NCBI RefSeq assembly: GCF_000143415.4
Contig: NW_003314264.1
Location: 2,701,444-2,765,443 of the forward strand
DNA from: Selaginella moellendorffii
Taxonomy: Eukaryota; Streptophyta; Lycopodiopsida; Selaginellales; Selaginellaceae
Direction of reading: 5' to 3'
DNA length: 64,000 nt
Shown here: positions 11,586 to 23,081 of the stretch, one piece after another
How the letters are laid out: the number at the start of each line of letters is the position of its first letter
How positions within the stretch are numbered: position 1 is the first letter of the stretch
Translations under genes and position numbers: made by a program
Notes under the pieces: generated by a model
Databases searched by the model: none
What the model was told of the DNA's origin: nothing
What the model saw: only the letters and a program-made list of their open reading frames with translations

Positions 11586-12007
11586 TGAGATCGCCGCGGC
11601 GAGAGAGAGAGAGTTCTAGAACACGAGAGAGCAAACGAACGTTTTGGACTCCACACTCCACGCAAAGTATTTTCTTCTTTTGATGAATGTGGTGATAGGC
11701 ACGGAAAGGAAAAAATGACGCGAGAGTTTGTCGTCTTTGTCTCGAAATCGAGGACACATATAGATCTCTTACCGACACGGATTTGCTGTGAACAGAAAGA
11801 GATCAAATCAGGTTAGCGCAATGGAGGAATCACCCTTAAACCTCAGGAGCCCTAAACCCGCGACTGCCAAGTGGCGGAATCCAGGCGCTCGTATTATTAG
11901 GGCTTTGGCTTTTTCGTTCTTTTCTCCTACGTGAGTGAGGGGTCAATTTGGAGCGGAATCTTGCGATCGATCGCGCGCGCTAGGGTTTTCTGGGCACGGA
12001 TTTCGCG
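11586..12007. other. Divergent spacer between UGT and NAPRT genes
   Basis: About 420 bp holding the promoters and leaders of two divergent genes. A GA-rich stretch near 11600-11625 may belong to the UGT leader. No further gene is seen. Confidence 0.4.
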
Positions 12008-14411
12008 ATGAATGGGCCAGCTGCCGATGGATTGAGCGAGCGGGGGAGGCGGACCATCCCGGCGCCGACGAATCCCATGGTTACTCCTCTCTTGACTGAT
12101 ATGTATCAGCTGACAATGGCCTATGCCTATTGGAAAGCGGGCAAGCACCTCGATGTGGCAGTGTAAGTGTTCTCCTCCAAATTTTCCTCTTTCCCTTTGG
12201 AGTAACATGACATAATAGGCCAGGTTTGATTTGTTCCACCGCAAGACTCCCTTTGGCGGTGAATTCACCGTGTTTGCGGGCCTCGACGAGTGCATTCGAT
12301 TCGTCTCGTCGTTTAAGTTCCAGGACTACCACATTGATTATCTTCGCAGCGTCATGCCTTCCAACGCTGAGGTATGCCTTGTTCTTTATGGAAACAAATA
12401 GCACAAACCAGAAATTCAGGAGGAGTTTTTCGAGTGTTTGAAGAAGCTGGACTGCTCCGACGTAGTAATTCACGCGATACCCGAAGGCTCGGTCGTGTTT
12501 CCTCGAGTCCCGCTTATGAGAATCGAAGGTCCGTTGTGGGTAAGTCAATGTCGCCAGCTTTTTCTCTTTCTTCTCTGAGAAATAAGAGAGGTTTTTCCAT
12601 GACCAGGTGGCTCAAATGCTAGAGACAACATTTCTCACTCTCGTGAACTATGCTTCGTTAGTGGCGACCAATGCTGCAAGGCATAGATTAGTGTCTGGAA
12701 GCTCAAAGATGCTCCTTGAATTTGGTCTGCGGCGTGCTCAAGTAAGGAAAGCCGTCAGTTTCATATGAACAAGTGGCTCAAAAACTCGCAGGGGCCGGAC
12801 GGAGGCATAAGCGCTTCAAAATACTGTTATCTGGGTGGTTTTGATGCGACAAGGTTCACTCTTTTTGGTTTTCCTTTTGTAACTCTTACAAGTGGACGGT
12901 GTCTTGCAGCAATCTCGAGGCTGGGCGACTTTTTAACATACCAGTTCGTGGAACTCATTCGCATGCTTTCGTGAGCTCTTATATGGTCAGTGAGTTTTAC
13001 TGTTGTGTAGAAACCCCTTCACTGATTTGTTTTGTGCAGAGTTTGGACGAGATTGTAGGCAGGAGCCTCGTCTTTGCAGATAAAAAGAAAGTATGCGAGG
13101 ATTTTGTTGGCATGGTACAACACTCGCTCAGCAAACTACAGGTACATGTATTGGCTTTTGTGGTTGGTGGTGATGTGGTTGTCTGTAGGGGATTGAAGCT
13201 CTTAGAGCAGTTTTTTCGGAAACAAATCAGAGCGAGCTTGCAGCATTCTCATCATATGCACTGGCATTTCCCACGGAGTTTTTGGCCCTCGTAGATACGT
13301 ATGATGTAAGTGGAGCCTACCTTTGTTCTCGTTATCTTTACATCGCAAGTGTAGGTGATGAGAAGTGGTATTCCAAACTTCTGTGCGGTGGCAGTGGCTC
13401 TTCATAATCTTGGGTACTGTCTCTTGTTATCGTGTCTGTTCTTTTTCTTGATTCTCTTTTCTTTTCTTTTTCTTTTTGTAATTTTTAAAGCTATAAGCCG
13501 CGTGGTATCCGCTTAGATTCTGGTGACTTGTCGTACTTCTCTATCCAGGCAAGAAAGTTTTTTTGCACTGTTGAGAACGAACTTGGTGTCCCAAGCTTCG
13601 GGAAGATGACAATTATTGCAAGCAATGACATAAACGAAGACACTTTGGACGCTTTAAATAAGCAGGTTTGCCACTTCCCTCGTCATTTTCTCTCCTTTGA
13701 ACTGAAACTGTACGCAGGGACATGAAATCGATGCGTTTGGCATTGGAACTCATTTAGTAACATGTTACATGCAACCAGCGTTGGGGTGTGTCTACAAGCT
13801 TGTTGAAGTGAATTCCCATCCTCGCATCAAGATCTCTGAAGACGTAAGCAAGGTAACAATACCATGCAAGAAGCAGTGCTACAGGATTTATGGCAAAGAA
13901 GGCTACGCTCTGGTGGACTTGATGACCGGCGAAAGCGAAGCGCCTCCCAAGGTATTATAGCTCTGTTTTTCTTACTGTTTGGTTTCTCACAGAGCTCTGT
14001 AGATGGGTGAGCGTATACTCTGCCGGCATCCCTTCAATGAGTCGAAGAGGGCTTATGTAAATCCACAACGAGTAGAATCGTTGTATAAGTGCTATTGGGC
14101 CGGAAATTCAGGTAACTCGTTCGCAGTAGACTCGATATGTTTAAGTCCGTGTTTCCTTTCCAGGACTAACACAGGAGCCATTACCATCGTTGGAAGAGTC
14201 AAGGCAGCGGTGCCAAAAGCAGCTGGCTGCAATGCGTCCTGACCACATGCGTGGTCTCAATCCCACGCCTTATAAGGTACTTCTTTGCCTTCTATACTTG
14301 TAGCACTGCTAAACTCTATGATTTATTGTTTAGGTGAGTGTGAGTGGAAAGCTGTATGATTTTATTCATTTTCTTTGGTTGAATGAGGCCCCTGTGGGGG
14401 AGTTACTGTAG
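12008..14411 (+). CDS. Nicotinate phosphoribosyltransferase (NAPRT)
   Basis: Fourteen exons (12008-12162, 12224-12371, 12420-12539, 12607-12741, 12792-12853, 12910-12985, 13040-13141, 13189-13305, 13355-13413, 13491-13665, 13718-13951, 14003-14111, 14164-14276, 14334-14411) sum to 1683 nt, giving 560 residues, normal for plant NAPRT. Signature stretches include [16 protein letters not shown] near the N-terminus, [20 protein letters not shown] with the active-site His region, [11 protein letters not shown], and GIGTHLVTC. The enzyme converts nicotinate and PRPP to nicotinate mononucleotide, the entry step of Preiss-Handler NAD salvage. All introns are short and GT-AG. Confidence 0.95.
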
Positions 14412-17400
14412 AGGAAAATATCATTATTCAGTCTAACTTGAAATAATTTGTAGTCCAATTACAATGTAGTGTAAGATTATGTATATTACATGAGCACCGG
14501 AGGCTTGATTGAGGCCACAATCCATCCTCTATTGTCTCACAACAATAGAGACAATTTCATATTGTCTCACTCTCACTTTTAACATCTTGGTTTGCTTAGA
14601 GAATATACTTAGATTATCTAAGTATACTCTAGCATATTCTTTAATCTAACGGTTGTGATCTTTTTGCTATTAACCATTGTTTATGTTTAAATTCTTTGTG
14701 TATATTTGAATCATGTTATAATCTAGCAAGTCAAGAGTGTTAGCATTAAACATGGAATAAAATGCAAAACCAATGGCACCATAATTAAATTTTTCTTTAG
14801 CAATGATATAGGAAGATATGTTAAACTTTCAAAAAATAACATTTGGTTCATATAAAAACATTTTAACTTTTGTTTTGGTACTTTATATGTTACTTAATAC
14901 TTTCCCTTACTTCATTGCAAACTTATAATTTATAAAGTAGTTAGTGTGTTTGAGATTATATTTTATATAGGCTTAAACTGTTTTTCATTCTTTAGAAGTG
15001 TGTATAAAGATTTTATTTTGCAAGTGAGAATCTAAAATAATGAAAAAAAAGCCTATTTCTGGAATTTTAAATCTAAATTTAAAAACTTGCTCAACCATAT
15101 GATACAACTATAGATCGTAGTATGTGGTAACAGACTGAGCAATAAAAGATAAACTCAAATCTATATCAATCAATATAGAAAGAATAAAAAAAAAACCTCA
15201 TGTTATAAAAATAAACTTGAAAAGTAAATATTAGATGAACTAGTGTCAAATGAACCCCTTAATAGTACTCCTAAACAAAAGATGGAATGGTCAATGATTT
15301 ATTCAAACAAGGACCTTTCATTATTTGTGTGATTCTTCATTTCCTAGAAGAATCTTTGTGTCAATTGCAATAACAACAATAAGTCATTGTTAACGCAAAA
15401 ACTACCACCTAGGAAACGAAGGATGCCAATCTAGAAATATCAAAAACACTGATATATGTGGCTAACTTCATCACATGCCCAACACCAAATATTATAGCCA
15501 CAACCATGTCCTCATCTTAGCCTTTAAACACAGGTAGTAGCAATTCTATTGAAATATGTCTATCTCCCACTAATAGTGGAGTTGAAGTACATGTAATAAC
15601 AAGTGAAATAGGTGATGTTTCATAACATTGTAAGTTGAAGAATGTTTTCAAGGGTGGCAAAAAAAAGTGCATGCATTAGCCCCACAAAATCTTGATGATG
15701 TGTTTTCCATAACATTCTTAAATTGGTATAAATGAATTTATAGTATAATTTTTCTTTGTCAATTTATTAGTTTACCTTGTTTATTTGAAACCTTTGCCTT
15801 GCCCTTAGTTAAATTCCCTTGCTAAGGTTTTCGCCTATTGTATCAGCTATTACTTCATCTTACTTAGATTTAATCTTGGATTCAATTACTCACTGCACAA
15901 AGTGTTAACCCTCTATTTACGGATTCTAAACTCTCTCTCAATCCCCTCCCCCCCAGTTAAACTAAATTTAAAGTTTGGCTACACTTCTTGCAGTCATAAG
16001 TAGCTAAATATATCAAACTTTTAGGTTCTTAACATACCTTGATATAACAAAACTTGATTATAAAACCTTTTAAATCCTAAGCCTTGGATGCATCTTATAC
16101 TTCAAAACTCTAGGGGAAAACATTATAGCTTAATGGCTCGATATGGGTACTTCTACTTTCCCACCTTTATCCCAAAGGGAAAGCCTAAACTTTTAGGAAT
16201 GAGCAAGGATTAATAAGTTATATGGTACTTAAATGAAACACCACTCCACTTAAGTTATAAGCATCATAATTAATTTCCCTTCCAAAAGTAAAAGTTATTT
16301 TTTAACACTTCTTTGAGAGGCATTTTTGGCACCCCTAGAATCCATATTCACTCACACCCAAGAACACTAAATCTTAGTCCTAACCTTAATTCAAATTGAA
16401 AGTATGATTAGAGTTCAAGACTAGGTCTTTAACCTCCCTATCATTATTACATTTTTGGAACCTTTTATCGTCTTCCACATGTACCTCTTGAACTTTATAT
16501 TATCTTCCACATGTACCTCTTGAACTTTGTACCTTTGGAACCTTTTGTGGTCTTCCACATGAACCTCTTGTCATGTAATTAATGCCACCATCAATTAAGT
16601 TTAATTGTTTAACAACAACTACATAGCATCGAGCAAATACACTAATTACTACTTCAAAGTCAAAGGATGAGGAGGATGTTACTCCACCATGACAATGAAT
16701 GAAAAAAAGAAAAAAATTGAAAAGACACAAGAAAATAGAGATCTACACAATATAAAAACTACATTCAAATTAAAACACAAGTTCAAGCAATTTTCAAGGA
16801 CAATCAAAGCTGCCCCTTACATTCACCAATGTGAGTGCATGAAATATAAAAATGGAATATAAAATATGTATATTCAATTTTATATTCCATTTTATATGCA
16901 AAACCATAATTTATATGCAAAAGTGAGTGGTCCAAATTGAAATCAATCCAATAGCTATTAAAATCCTACTACATTAATATTAATATACACACACTTGGAC
17001 CTCATAGTGTTAATTATTGAGCTTTATAAACTATTTTAAAAAAAACTAATTTGTATTAATTTCTTATTAGCTGTATATGCTCGCTACAATTTAAAATGTA
17101 AATTCAAAATTTATCTTCCCTCAGCTTCCTCTATAGTCATGCTAGTGTGCTCCCTTTGGAGGGCTCTATTAAGTGATAGTTATAAGAAGTGGTTTTGCTA
17201 TTAAAATAGCCTCTTTAACAAAAGAAACTTTTAAATTTATCATATATCTTTATGAAAAGTTCATTTTTCTCACTTGAAATTGTGAACCAAACCAAGGCTA
17301 TTGAAACAAATATTTGCTATTAAAAAGGATGGCATTAAAAAATCTAAAGAAGTATTCACATTTAAGTGTTTTTACTTCTTAGTGGTACCATAACTACTTT

Positions 17401-17865
17401 TATTAATATATGTTTGTTGTTGCTGCTAAGGCCTAGTTACAATACTTGGAAAGGGTGGCTGTTTAGAGGTGGGATTCTTTAATACTCCACTTACAGTGTG
17501 AGTGAGGCCTTTTAGTTTAAGGCCAATGTCTAGCTCAATAAGCATGTCATGTGGCTTAACACAACCCATCCTAAGATTTACTCAATGCTTGCATCCATCA
17601 ACAGTTGGTACACCTCCTAACCAATGCCAGGGTCCATGTGCTTAATGTGCTAAGTGCCTAGTAAACAGCTTCTCATTAGCATAGAATTTCTTGTGTGACA
17701 CCTAAATCTATAGTTAAGCAAACCTTTAAATCAGAATAAAAAGGACAAAGGTTCGTTTGGTAAACTATTTTTTAGATTTGATTTTAATTTTTATTTTAAC
17801 AATATTTGATATTGTAAGATATTATACTTATAAAAGTTCATAATCTGTTTATACTAGTTTCAAAA
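14412..17865. other. AT-rich gene-poor block
   Basis: About 3.4 kb of AT-rich DNA without an open frame of note on either strand, apart from one 76-codon frame at 16500-16730 that overlaps a tandem repeat. It may be old transposon debris, but no terminal repeats or coding relics are recognisable by eye. Confidence 0.5.
16454..16570. repeat. Short tandem repeat array in AT-rich block
   Basis: A 25-bp unit beginning TCTTCCACATGTACCTCTTG occurs at 16471-16495 and 16503-16527, with a partial copy at 16551-16570. A longer unit including TTTGGAACCTTTT starts at 16454 and again near 16533, so the array appears to be nested. Confidence 0.7.
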
Positions 17866-19059
17866 ATGAAGTTTAATATTTACACGAGTGCATTTTTTCT
17901 TTTCTATTTTATTATTAGAATTGTTTCTCACAACATTTCTGGAACCCTAACATTTGGTGATTCATTACTAGATGTTGGTATAAATAATTACTTAAATGCT
18001 ACACCAACAAGCCATTGTAATAATCCTCCCTATGGTAGGATTTTTGATACTGGAAAGCCCAGTGGAAGATTTAGTGATGGAGAACTAATAAGTGACATAA
18101 TTGGTAATCAAATCTAACTTTCTTTCTATTATTGATAGTCTATTTTTGTGAAGCAAAAATGTTGGGATTGCCATTTCCATTACCTTATTTAGATCCAACA
18201 GCTAATGGGGACAATTTGAAATTTGGCATAAGTTTTGCATCAGGAGGATCTGGACTATTAAATTCTACATCAGAGTTACAAAATGTTGCAAAAGTTAATC
18301 TTCAAATATCTTGGTTTAGAGAATATAAGGATAAGCTTAAAATAGTTTTGGGCACTGAACAAAAAGCAACCCAATTTCTTAATGATGCTCTTTATTTTAT
18401 TGGAGAGGGATCAAATGATTATGCTTTCAAGTCATTAAATCTAGCAGAAAGTTTAACAAGCATAGAAGAGTTTAGAAATAAACTTATATCTAATTATAAA
18501 ACTTATATAGAGGTAAGCATATAAATTTTACATTTAGATTCTAAAAGGTTCCTCTCAGGATATTTATTCAATTGGTGGGCGAAAGTTTGTAATCTATGGT
18601 TTAACACCCATTGGTTGTTCTCCTGGATTGATTACTGTTCATAATCCTTTAACAAGGAATTGTGTTGATTTCTTAAACAATCAAGCACAAGAATTTAATG
18701 CATATTTAGTCCAGCTATTGAACAATATCACCAAGGAACTACCTGGATCCCAATTCATATACCTTGATAAGTATGCTATTTTCATGGATATTATTCAAAA
18801 TAAATTCAAATATGGTAAGATGTTACTTATTTAGATCTAAGTCTTTTATCTTTCTTCAGGATTTCAAGTAATAAACCGAGGTTGCTGTGGAACTGGACTT
18901 ATAGAATTTGGCCAGCTTTGCAACCCACTTGTTGGTGCATGTGACGATGGTTCATTATATGTCTATTTTGATGCAGCCCATGGAAGCCTTGCAACATATA
19001 ATATAACTGCAACAAAACTTAGAGCTCAGCTTGAATCTGAATTTGGAGTTATGTTTTAA
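17866..19059 (+). CDS. GDSL-type esterase/lipase (SGNH hydrolase), AT-rich gene
   Basis: Four exons (17866-18103, 18154-18512, 18559-18814, 18860-19059) sum to 1053 nt, giving 350 residues, typical for plant GDSL lipases. The N-terminus is a hydrophobic signal peptide. The block I motif reads TFGDSLLDVG with the catalytic serine. Gly (FASGGSG) and Asn (GEGSNDY) oxyanion residues follow, and the C-terminal block is YFDAAHG with the Asp-His pair. These enzymes are usually secreted and hydrolyse lipid or polymer esters. The coding exons are strikingly AT-rich, unlike all neighbouring genes, yet every frame and splice site is intact, so it looks functional or very recently silenced. Confidence 0.85.
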
Positions 19060-19180
19060 CTCAACGCTGTAAGTTTTTATTTTTAAGTATGCTGGTTGGA
19101 TTCCTAGCATCTCCGTTTTTTTTTGTTTCTTTTTTCTTTTTTTATTGTGACTAAAATTGATGTATACAGTCGACCCATAA

Positions 19181-21385
19181 TCAGTTTTTATTTTTGAGTT
19201 TAACTACCAAACGTGCGGTTTCTTTTCCACATCCCAATTCCTCCTGAGTAACACAAGCTCCTATATAAGTTGTCCAGGCAACCCGATCGGCCTCAAAAGG
19301 CATGTTTTCAATCAGATCCCGTGCCTCATCCAGTTTGCCAACCCTTCCATACAAATCAATCAAGCACATGTAATGGTCCACCAGGGCCTCGATATTGTGA
19401 TCGCCAACCATGGAGACAAAATAACTACAACCATCATCCAAAAGCCCTGCATGGCTACAACCAAAGAGAATGCTGATGAAGCTGACTTGGTTGGGGAGCA
19501 TCCCATCCAGGATCATCTCTTTAAACACATCCCCACCATCACAACCATGCCCTTGCTGGGCATATGCCACCACCATCGCTGTCCAGCAAACAATGTCCTT
19601 GTCGCGAATCTCGTCGAAAAGTCGCTTCGCATCTTGCAAATTTCCATACTTCCCGTACAAGTTGATGAGCGCGGTTCTCGTCACCAGATTCTGCGTGGCT
19701 CCGGTCGAGAGCATCCGATCGTGAATCGCCTTTCCCTGCGAGAGCCCGTTGCAGATCGAGCACGCTGTCAAGAGGTTCGCGAAGCTCGTCTGGTTGAGCT
19801 TGAGGCCCTCCAAGTCCATTTCGCGGTGGATCTCGAATGCTTCCTTGCTTCGACCGCATTGTAACAGCGCTGTGGCCATGGCGTTCCACAGGGCGATGTT
19901 GTGGCGAGCGCCTGGGATGGACTTGAGAACTTGGCGAGCATCGCAGCCTCGATCGCTCCGACCGTACATGCCAACCAGAGAAATGGCTGCCACCACGTCG
20001 AGCTTGGTTCCAGCCTCCATCATCCTCTTGTGTATCTTGATGCCCTCGCAAATACCACAAGCGTCCAGGATGGAGGCAAAGCTTGCGGCATCCGGTCGGA
20101 TGCCCTCCAAGTCAAGCCCACGAAACAAAACCCACGCTCGCTGGAAATTCCCACTCTGGGCATAAGCTGCGATCATCGTGTTCCACGAAACCACATCGCG
20201 TTTCTCTAGCTGATCAAAAATGGTTTTTGCGTTGGAAACACTGCCACCTTTAGCGTGCATGCTGATCAAGCTATTGCCGAGAAACAAATCCGACTTTAAG
20301 AGCCCAGAAGCAGCGATCCTCTCGTTTAGAGCCAGCCTTTCCGATCGATGCAAGCTCGAGCAAGCCTCGATAAGAATAAGGTAAGTCACCCTGCTCGGGG
20401 GCGTGCCTTCCAGATTCATATACTTGAAAAGGTGGGCTGCCTCGTGGCTGTAACCATTGTGGGCATAGGCCGAGATCATCGAATTCCAAGCTATGGTGTC
20501 TCTCTTCTCTAAGGATTCAAACGCTTCCCAGGATTGTTTCACGCATCCACATTTTCCATACATGTTGACGATCGAGCTCTCCACGACACTGTCAGCCTCC
20601 ATTCCAAAGGATAGCACGTATCTGCGATGAATCTTTTCACCCAGGATCGAGCTTTGGAGACGAGAGCAAGCATCCAAGAGTATGACAAATGTAACGCTGC
20701 TAATTTTCACACCCTCTAGATCCATTCTCCACAAGAGCTGGAGAGCTCTTTGCGGATGCCCGTTTTGGGCATATGCTGTCATGAGAGAGTTCCAGGAGAC
20801 AGTATCCCTGAGAGAAAATCGGAAGAACACTGCCGTGGCCTCGTCCAATCTTCCCTTCTTTCCATACATGTTGACGAGGGTGTTGCCAATCACGGCGTTG
20901 GAATCCATCCCAGACGCAAGAATTCTGCCGTGGATCGCGATGCCCCTGGTGAGATCCCCAATCCTCGCGCAAATCGCCACGACCGAGCTGAGAACGAACG
21001 CATCCGGCTTCACACCCTCGAGCTCCATCTTCCAGAAGAGCTCCAGCGCCTGGACATCGCGATTCTCCTTGGCATAGGCGGAGATGATGAGCGTAAAGGA
21101 GAAGACATTGGGCTCCAGGATCTGATCGAAGACAGCGCGGGCATGATCGAGGCTGTGACACCGGCCATACATTTGGATGAGGAGATTGGCAACGAATGTG
21201 ATCTTGTGGTGGCCACAGCGGACGATGTGAGCGTGGACACGCTGACCTTGGAGTAGCGAGTTGGAGCTGCCGCATTCCTTGAGGAGAAGCTCGTAGCTGC
21301 GAAATTCCACGCGCTGTTGCTGTTCAAGCCAGTCGATTGCGTGAGGCAGCCCATGATCCAGGCTTGGAACGAGTGTTTCTGTCAT
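19181..21385 (-). CDS. Pentatricopeptide repeat (PPR) protein, PLS-like, no DYW domain
   Basis: An intronless gene of 734 residues built almost wholly of about 35-residue PPR motifs, with repeated signatures such as NLLIQMYGRC, VFSFTLIISAYA and WNSLMTAYAQNG. Alternating motif lengths fit the PLS class. The protein ends soon after an E-like start (FEADRVAWTTYIGAC) with no DYW deaminase domain. PPR proteins of this class act in plastids or mitochondria in RNA editing, splicing or stability. The first residues do not form a strong transit peptide, so targeting is uncertain. The lack of introns is normal for the family. Confidence 0.92.
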   Translation of the reverse strand: MTETLVPSLDHGLPHAIDWLEQQQRVEFRSYELLLKECGSSNSLLQGQRVHAHIVRCGHHKITFVANLLIQMYGRCHSLDHARAVFDQILEPNVFSFTLIISAYAKENRDVQALELFWKMELEGVKPDAFVLSSVVAICARIGDLTRGIAIHGRILASGMDSNAVIGNTLVNMYGKKGRLDEATAVFFRFSLRDTVSWNSLMTAYAQNGHPQRALQLLWRMDLEGVKISSVTFVILLDACSRLQSSILGEKIHRRYVLSFGMEADSVVESSIVNMYGKCGCVKQSWEAFESLEKRDTIAWNSMISAYAHNGYSHEAAHLFKYMNLEGTPPSRVTYLILIEACSSLHRSERLALNERIAASGLLKSDLFLGNSLISMHAKGGSVSNAKTIFDQLEKRDVVSWNTMIAAYAQSGNFQRAWVLFRGLDLEGIRPDAASFASILDACGICEGIKIHKRMMEAGTKLDVVAAISLVGMYGRSDRGCDARQVLKSIPGARHNIALWNAMATALLQCGRSKEAFEIHREMDLEGLKLNQTSFANLLTACSICNGLSQGKAIHDRMLSTGATQNLVTRTALINLYGKYGNLQDAKRLFDEIRDKDIVCWTAMVVAYAQQGHGCDGGDVFKEMILDGMLPNQVSFISILFGCSHAGLLDDGCSYFVSMVGDHNIEALVDHYMCLIDLYGRVGKLDEARDLIENMPFEADRVAWTTYIGACVTQEELGCGKETARLVVKLKNKN

Positions 21386-21439
21386 ACCCTAAAGCACTCC
21401 CGCGCTATTTAAAATTTATCAAAAAAGACCAAAAGATAT

Positions 21440-21512
21440 TGGAGGTGAGGGGCATCGATCCCCTTACCTATCGCATGCGAAGCGATCGCTCTACCATTTG
21501 AGCTACACCCCC
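21440..21512 (-). tRNA. tRNA-Ala (CGC)
   Basis: A 73-nt cloverleaf on the minus strand with a 7-bp acceptor stem containing the G3:U70 wobble pair that marks alanine tRNAs. The anticodon loop reads TTCGCAT, giving anticodon CGC. The T-arm is GGGGATCGATGCCCC and the discriminator is A. No intron. The same species recurs at 59994-60066, differing by one D-arm base. Confidence 0.93.
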
Positions 21513-21588
21513 TTTACAATAGGAAATATAATAATAACTTTAAAATCTAATTTACAATAGGAAATATAATAATAACTTTAAAATCTAA
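21513..21588. repeat. 38-bp tandem duplication beside tRNA-Ala
   Basis: Two copies of a 38-bp unit beginning TTTACAATAGGAAATATAAT (starts 21513 and 21551) follow directly upstream of the tRNA-Ala 5' end. They are essentially identical. The unit includes the first bases upstream of the tRNA, so it may have arisen by slippage in this tRNA-rich stretch. Confidence 0.85.
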
Positions 21589-21626
21589 TTTATTAATGAT
21601 AATAGTAAATATATGAAATTATGCAA

Positions 21627-21698
21627 AGGTCCTACCGAGATTTGAACTCGGGCTACTGGATTCAGAGTCCAATGTCCTGACCACTAGACCATAGGACC
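21627..21698 (-). tRNA. tRNA-Gln (CTG)
   Basis: A 72-nt cloverleaf on the minus strand. The acceptor stem GGTCCTA pairs with TAGGACC, the discriminator is T, and the anticodon loop CTCTGAA gives anticodon CTG. The T-loop TTCAAAT is standard. No intron. Confidence 0.92.
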
Positions 21699-22020
21699 AG
21701 TTGCATATTGTATTTAATCAATTAAGATAATCCAGCCAGCTAACAAAAATTTCAATTCTCGATGTTGGTAGGGCAATGTGGAAAATCTGGACCAGCAAGA
21801 AGTGGTGGGCTTGTTGTAGTTTTCTTACTACTACACAAAAAATGAAAGGGAAAAGAGTAAAAGACTGCTGCTCTAGGGCAAAGTCTTCTATCCTAGCACA
21901 ATTCATCAAAATGATTGAAAGAATATAAAGCATTTGATAACTTTTGAAACAATTTTGAAGGACCAAACTAACATTAGCATTTATCCAAATTATAAATGCT
22001 CAACATAAAATTTCAGCAAA

Positions 22021-22072
22021 TGGAGGCGAGGGGCATGCAAAGCGATTGCTCTACCATCTGAGCTACACCCCT
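22021..22072 (-). pseudogene. tRNA-Ala relic 1, lacking T-arm and variable region
   Basis: The acceptor ends, D-arm and 5' half of the anticodon arm (with TTTGCAT, i.e. anticodon TGC) match tRNA-Ala, but exactly 21 nt covering the 3' anticodon stem, variable loop and part of the T-arm are missing (52 nt instead of 73). The deletion lies between two GCA triplets, which fits a microhomology-mediated loss. Confidence 0.85.
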
Positions 22073-22147
22073 TTTGAGATTATACTCACATAATAACAAT
22101 TCCAAAAAAAAAGTATCAACTACATTTTCTTTCTTCAATCAATAAAA

Positions 22148-22182
22148 TGGAAGTGAGGGGCGTCAATCCCCTTACGCCCCCT
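22148..22182 (-). pseudogene. tRNA-Ala relic 2, only acceptor and T-arm left
   Basis: The 3' acceptor strand and T-arm (TGGAAGTGAGGGGCGTCAAT on the plus strand) are followed directly by the 5' acceptor bases. The whole D-arm and anticodon arm are missing. A flanking sequence GAGATTATACTC follows both this relic (22186-22197) and relic 1 (about 22076-22087), so the two arose by tandem duplication of a unit larger than the tRNA. Confidence 0.8.
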
Positions 22183-22237
22183 TCAGAGATTATACTCTAA
22201 TACTTAGATGATATCAGCAATCTCATGCATCATCAAA

Positions 22238-22293
22238 TGGAAGTGGCATTGATCACCTTATCGCATGCAAAGCGATTGCTCTACCATCCCTTT
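22238..22293 (-). pseudogene. tRNA-Ala relic 3, lacking 5' acceptor and part of D-arm
   Basis: The anticodon arm (TTTGCAT, anticodon TGC), variable region and a mutated T-arm remain, while the 5' acceptor strand and the first part of the D-arm are gone. T-arm pairing is further damaged. It is a third, independent decay state of the same tRNA within 300 bp. Confidence 0.8.
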
Positions 22294-22394
22294 GTGGATA
22301 ACCTCTCTCCTAATCCAATATAACAAGAAATTTGTTTCAATAAACATCTCAAAGGCGTATGCATTTAACAAAGAGGGTTTAGGGTTCTTGCGAG

Positions 22395-23081
22395 ATGGCG
22401 AGGAGGAAGAAAAGGAAGCGGGCGAATGCAAGCGATCGACCAGAGGTAGCTCCTTCCATTGATGCCTTAAATGCGCGGGACGATCAGCAATCCAAGCAAA
22501 TGGTCGTTTACGCCGACACGTCCGGCTTCCTTGGGCGCCAAGAAGAGGAAGCAAAAGAGGGTCAAGAAGTGAAAGAGGAAGAAGAGGTGTTGATGTTGGA
22601 GCTAAACCCAGTATCAGATCCAGTAGAAGAAGACGATGACGACGACGAAGAGGTGTTGATGTTGGAGCTAAACCCAGTATCAGATCCAGTAGAAGAAGAC
22701 GATGACGACGACGACGACGACAAAGAAGAAGAAGAAGACGACGAAGAAGAACAACTTCCAGGCTCGAGCAAACGATCGCCCAGTCGCTCCAAGGCTCTGA
22801 AAAGGACGAGGACATACAAGACCGGCATCTATCCGTGCAGCATTTGCGAGCGAGTTTTCAAGTATAGTTGGCACCTCAAGAACCATCAGCTCGTCCACTC
22901 CGATGAGGTAACTTGCCACTTCGCCTCGGATCTGGTCTAAATCGTTGGTTGATTTCGCTAGAGACGCTTCCGGTGCCAGTTCCCTGGCTGCGATCGAACG
23001 TACAAGCGGAGGGGCGATGTCAACGTACACATGAAAAGGAGCCATCGGCTGTCTGTCCGCAAGAGAATCAAGTCGTCGTAG
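22395..23081 (+). CDS. Two-finger C2H2 zinc finger protein with acidic domain
   Basis: Two exons (22395-22907 and 22962-23081) give 210 residues. The N-terminus is basic (RRKKRKR). A long Glu/Asp-rich region (about residues 50-125) contains a tandem duplication of the peptide EVLMLELNPVSDPVEEDDDD (66-bp units starting at 22584 and 22650). Two C2H2 fingers follow: C-x2-C-x12-H-x3-H (starting CSIC) and, across the intron, C-x4-C-x12-H-x4-H (starting CQFPGC). The protein ends in a basic tail. It is probably a nuclear DNA- or RNA-binding protein; the acidic part could be an activation or histone-binding region. I do not recognise a named orthologue. Confidence 0.78.

Noticed and set aside
16500-16730. 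A 76-codon minus-strand frame with a hydrophobic start
   Set aside because: Its C-terminal third is made by the short tandem repeat at 16454-16570 and there is no promoter or splice support.
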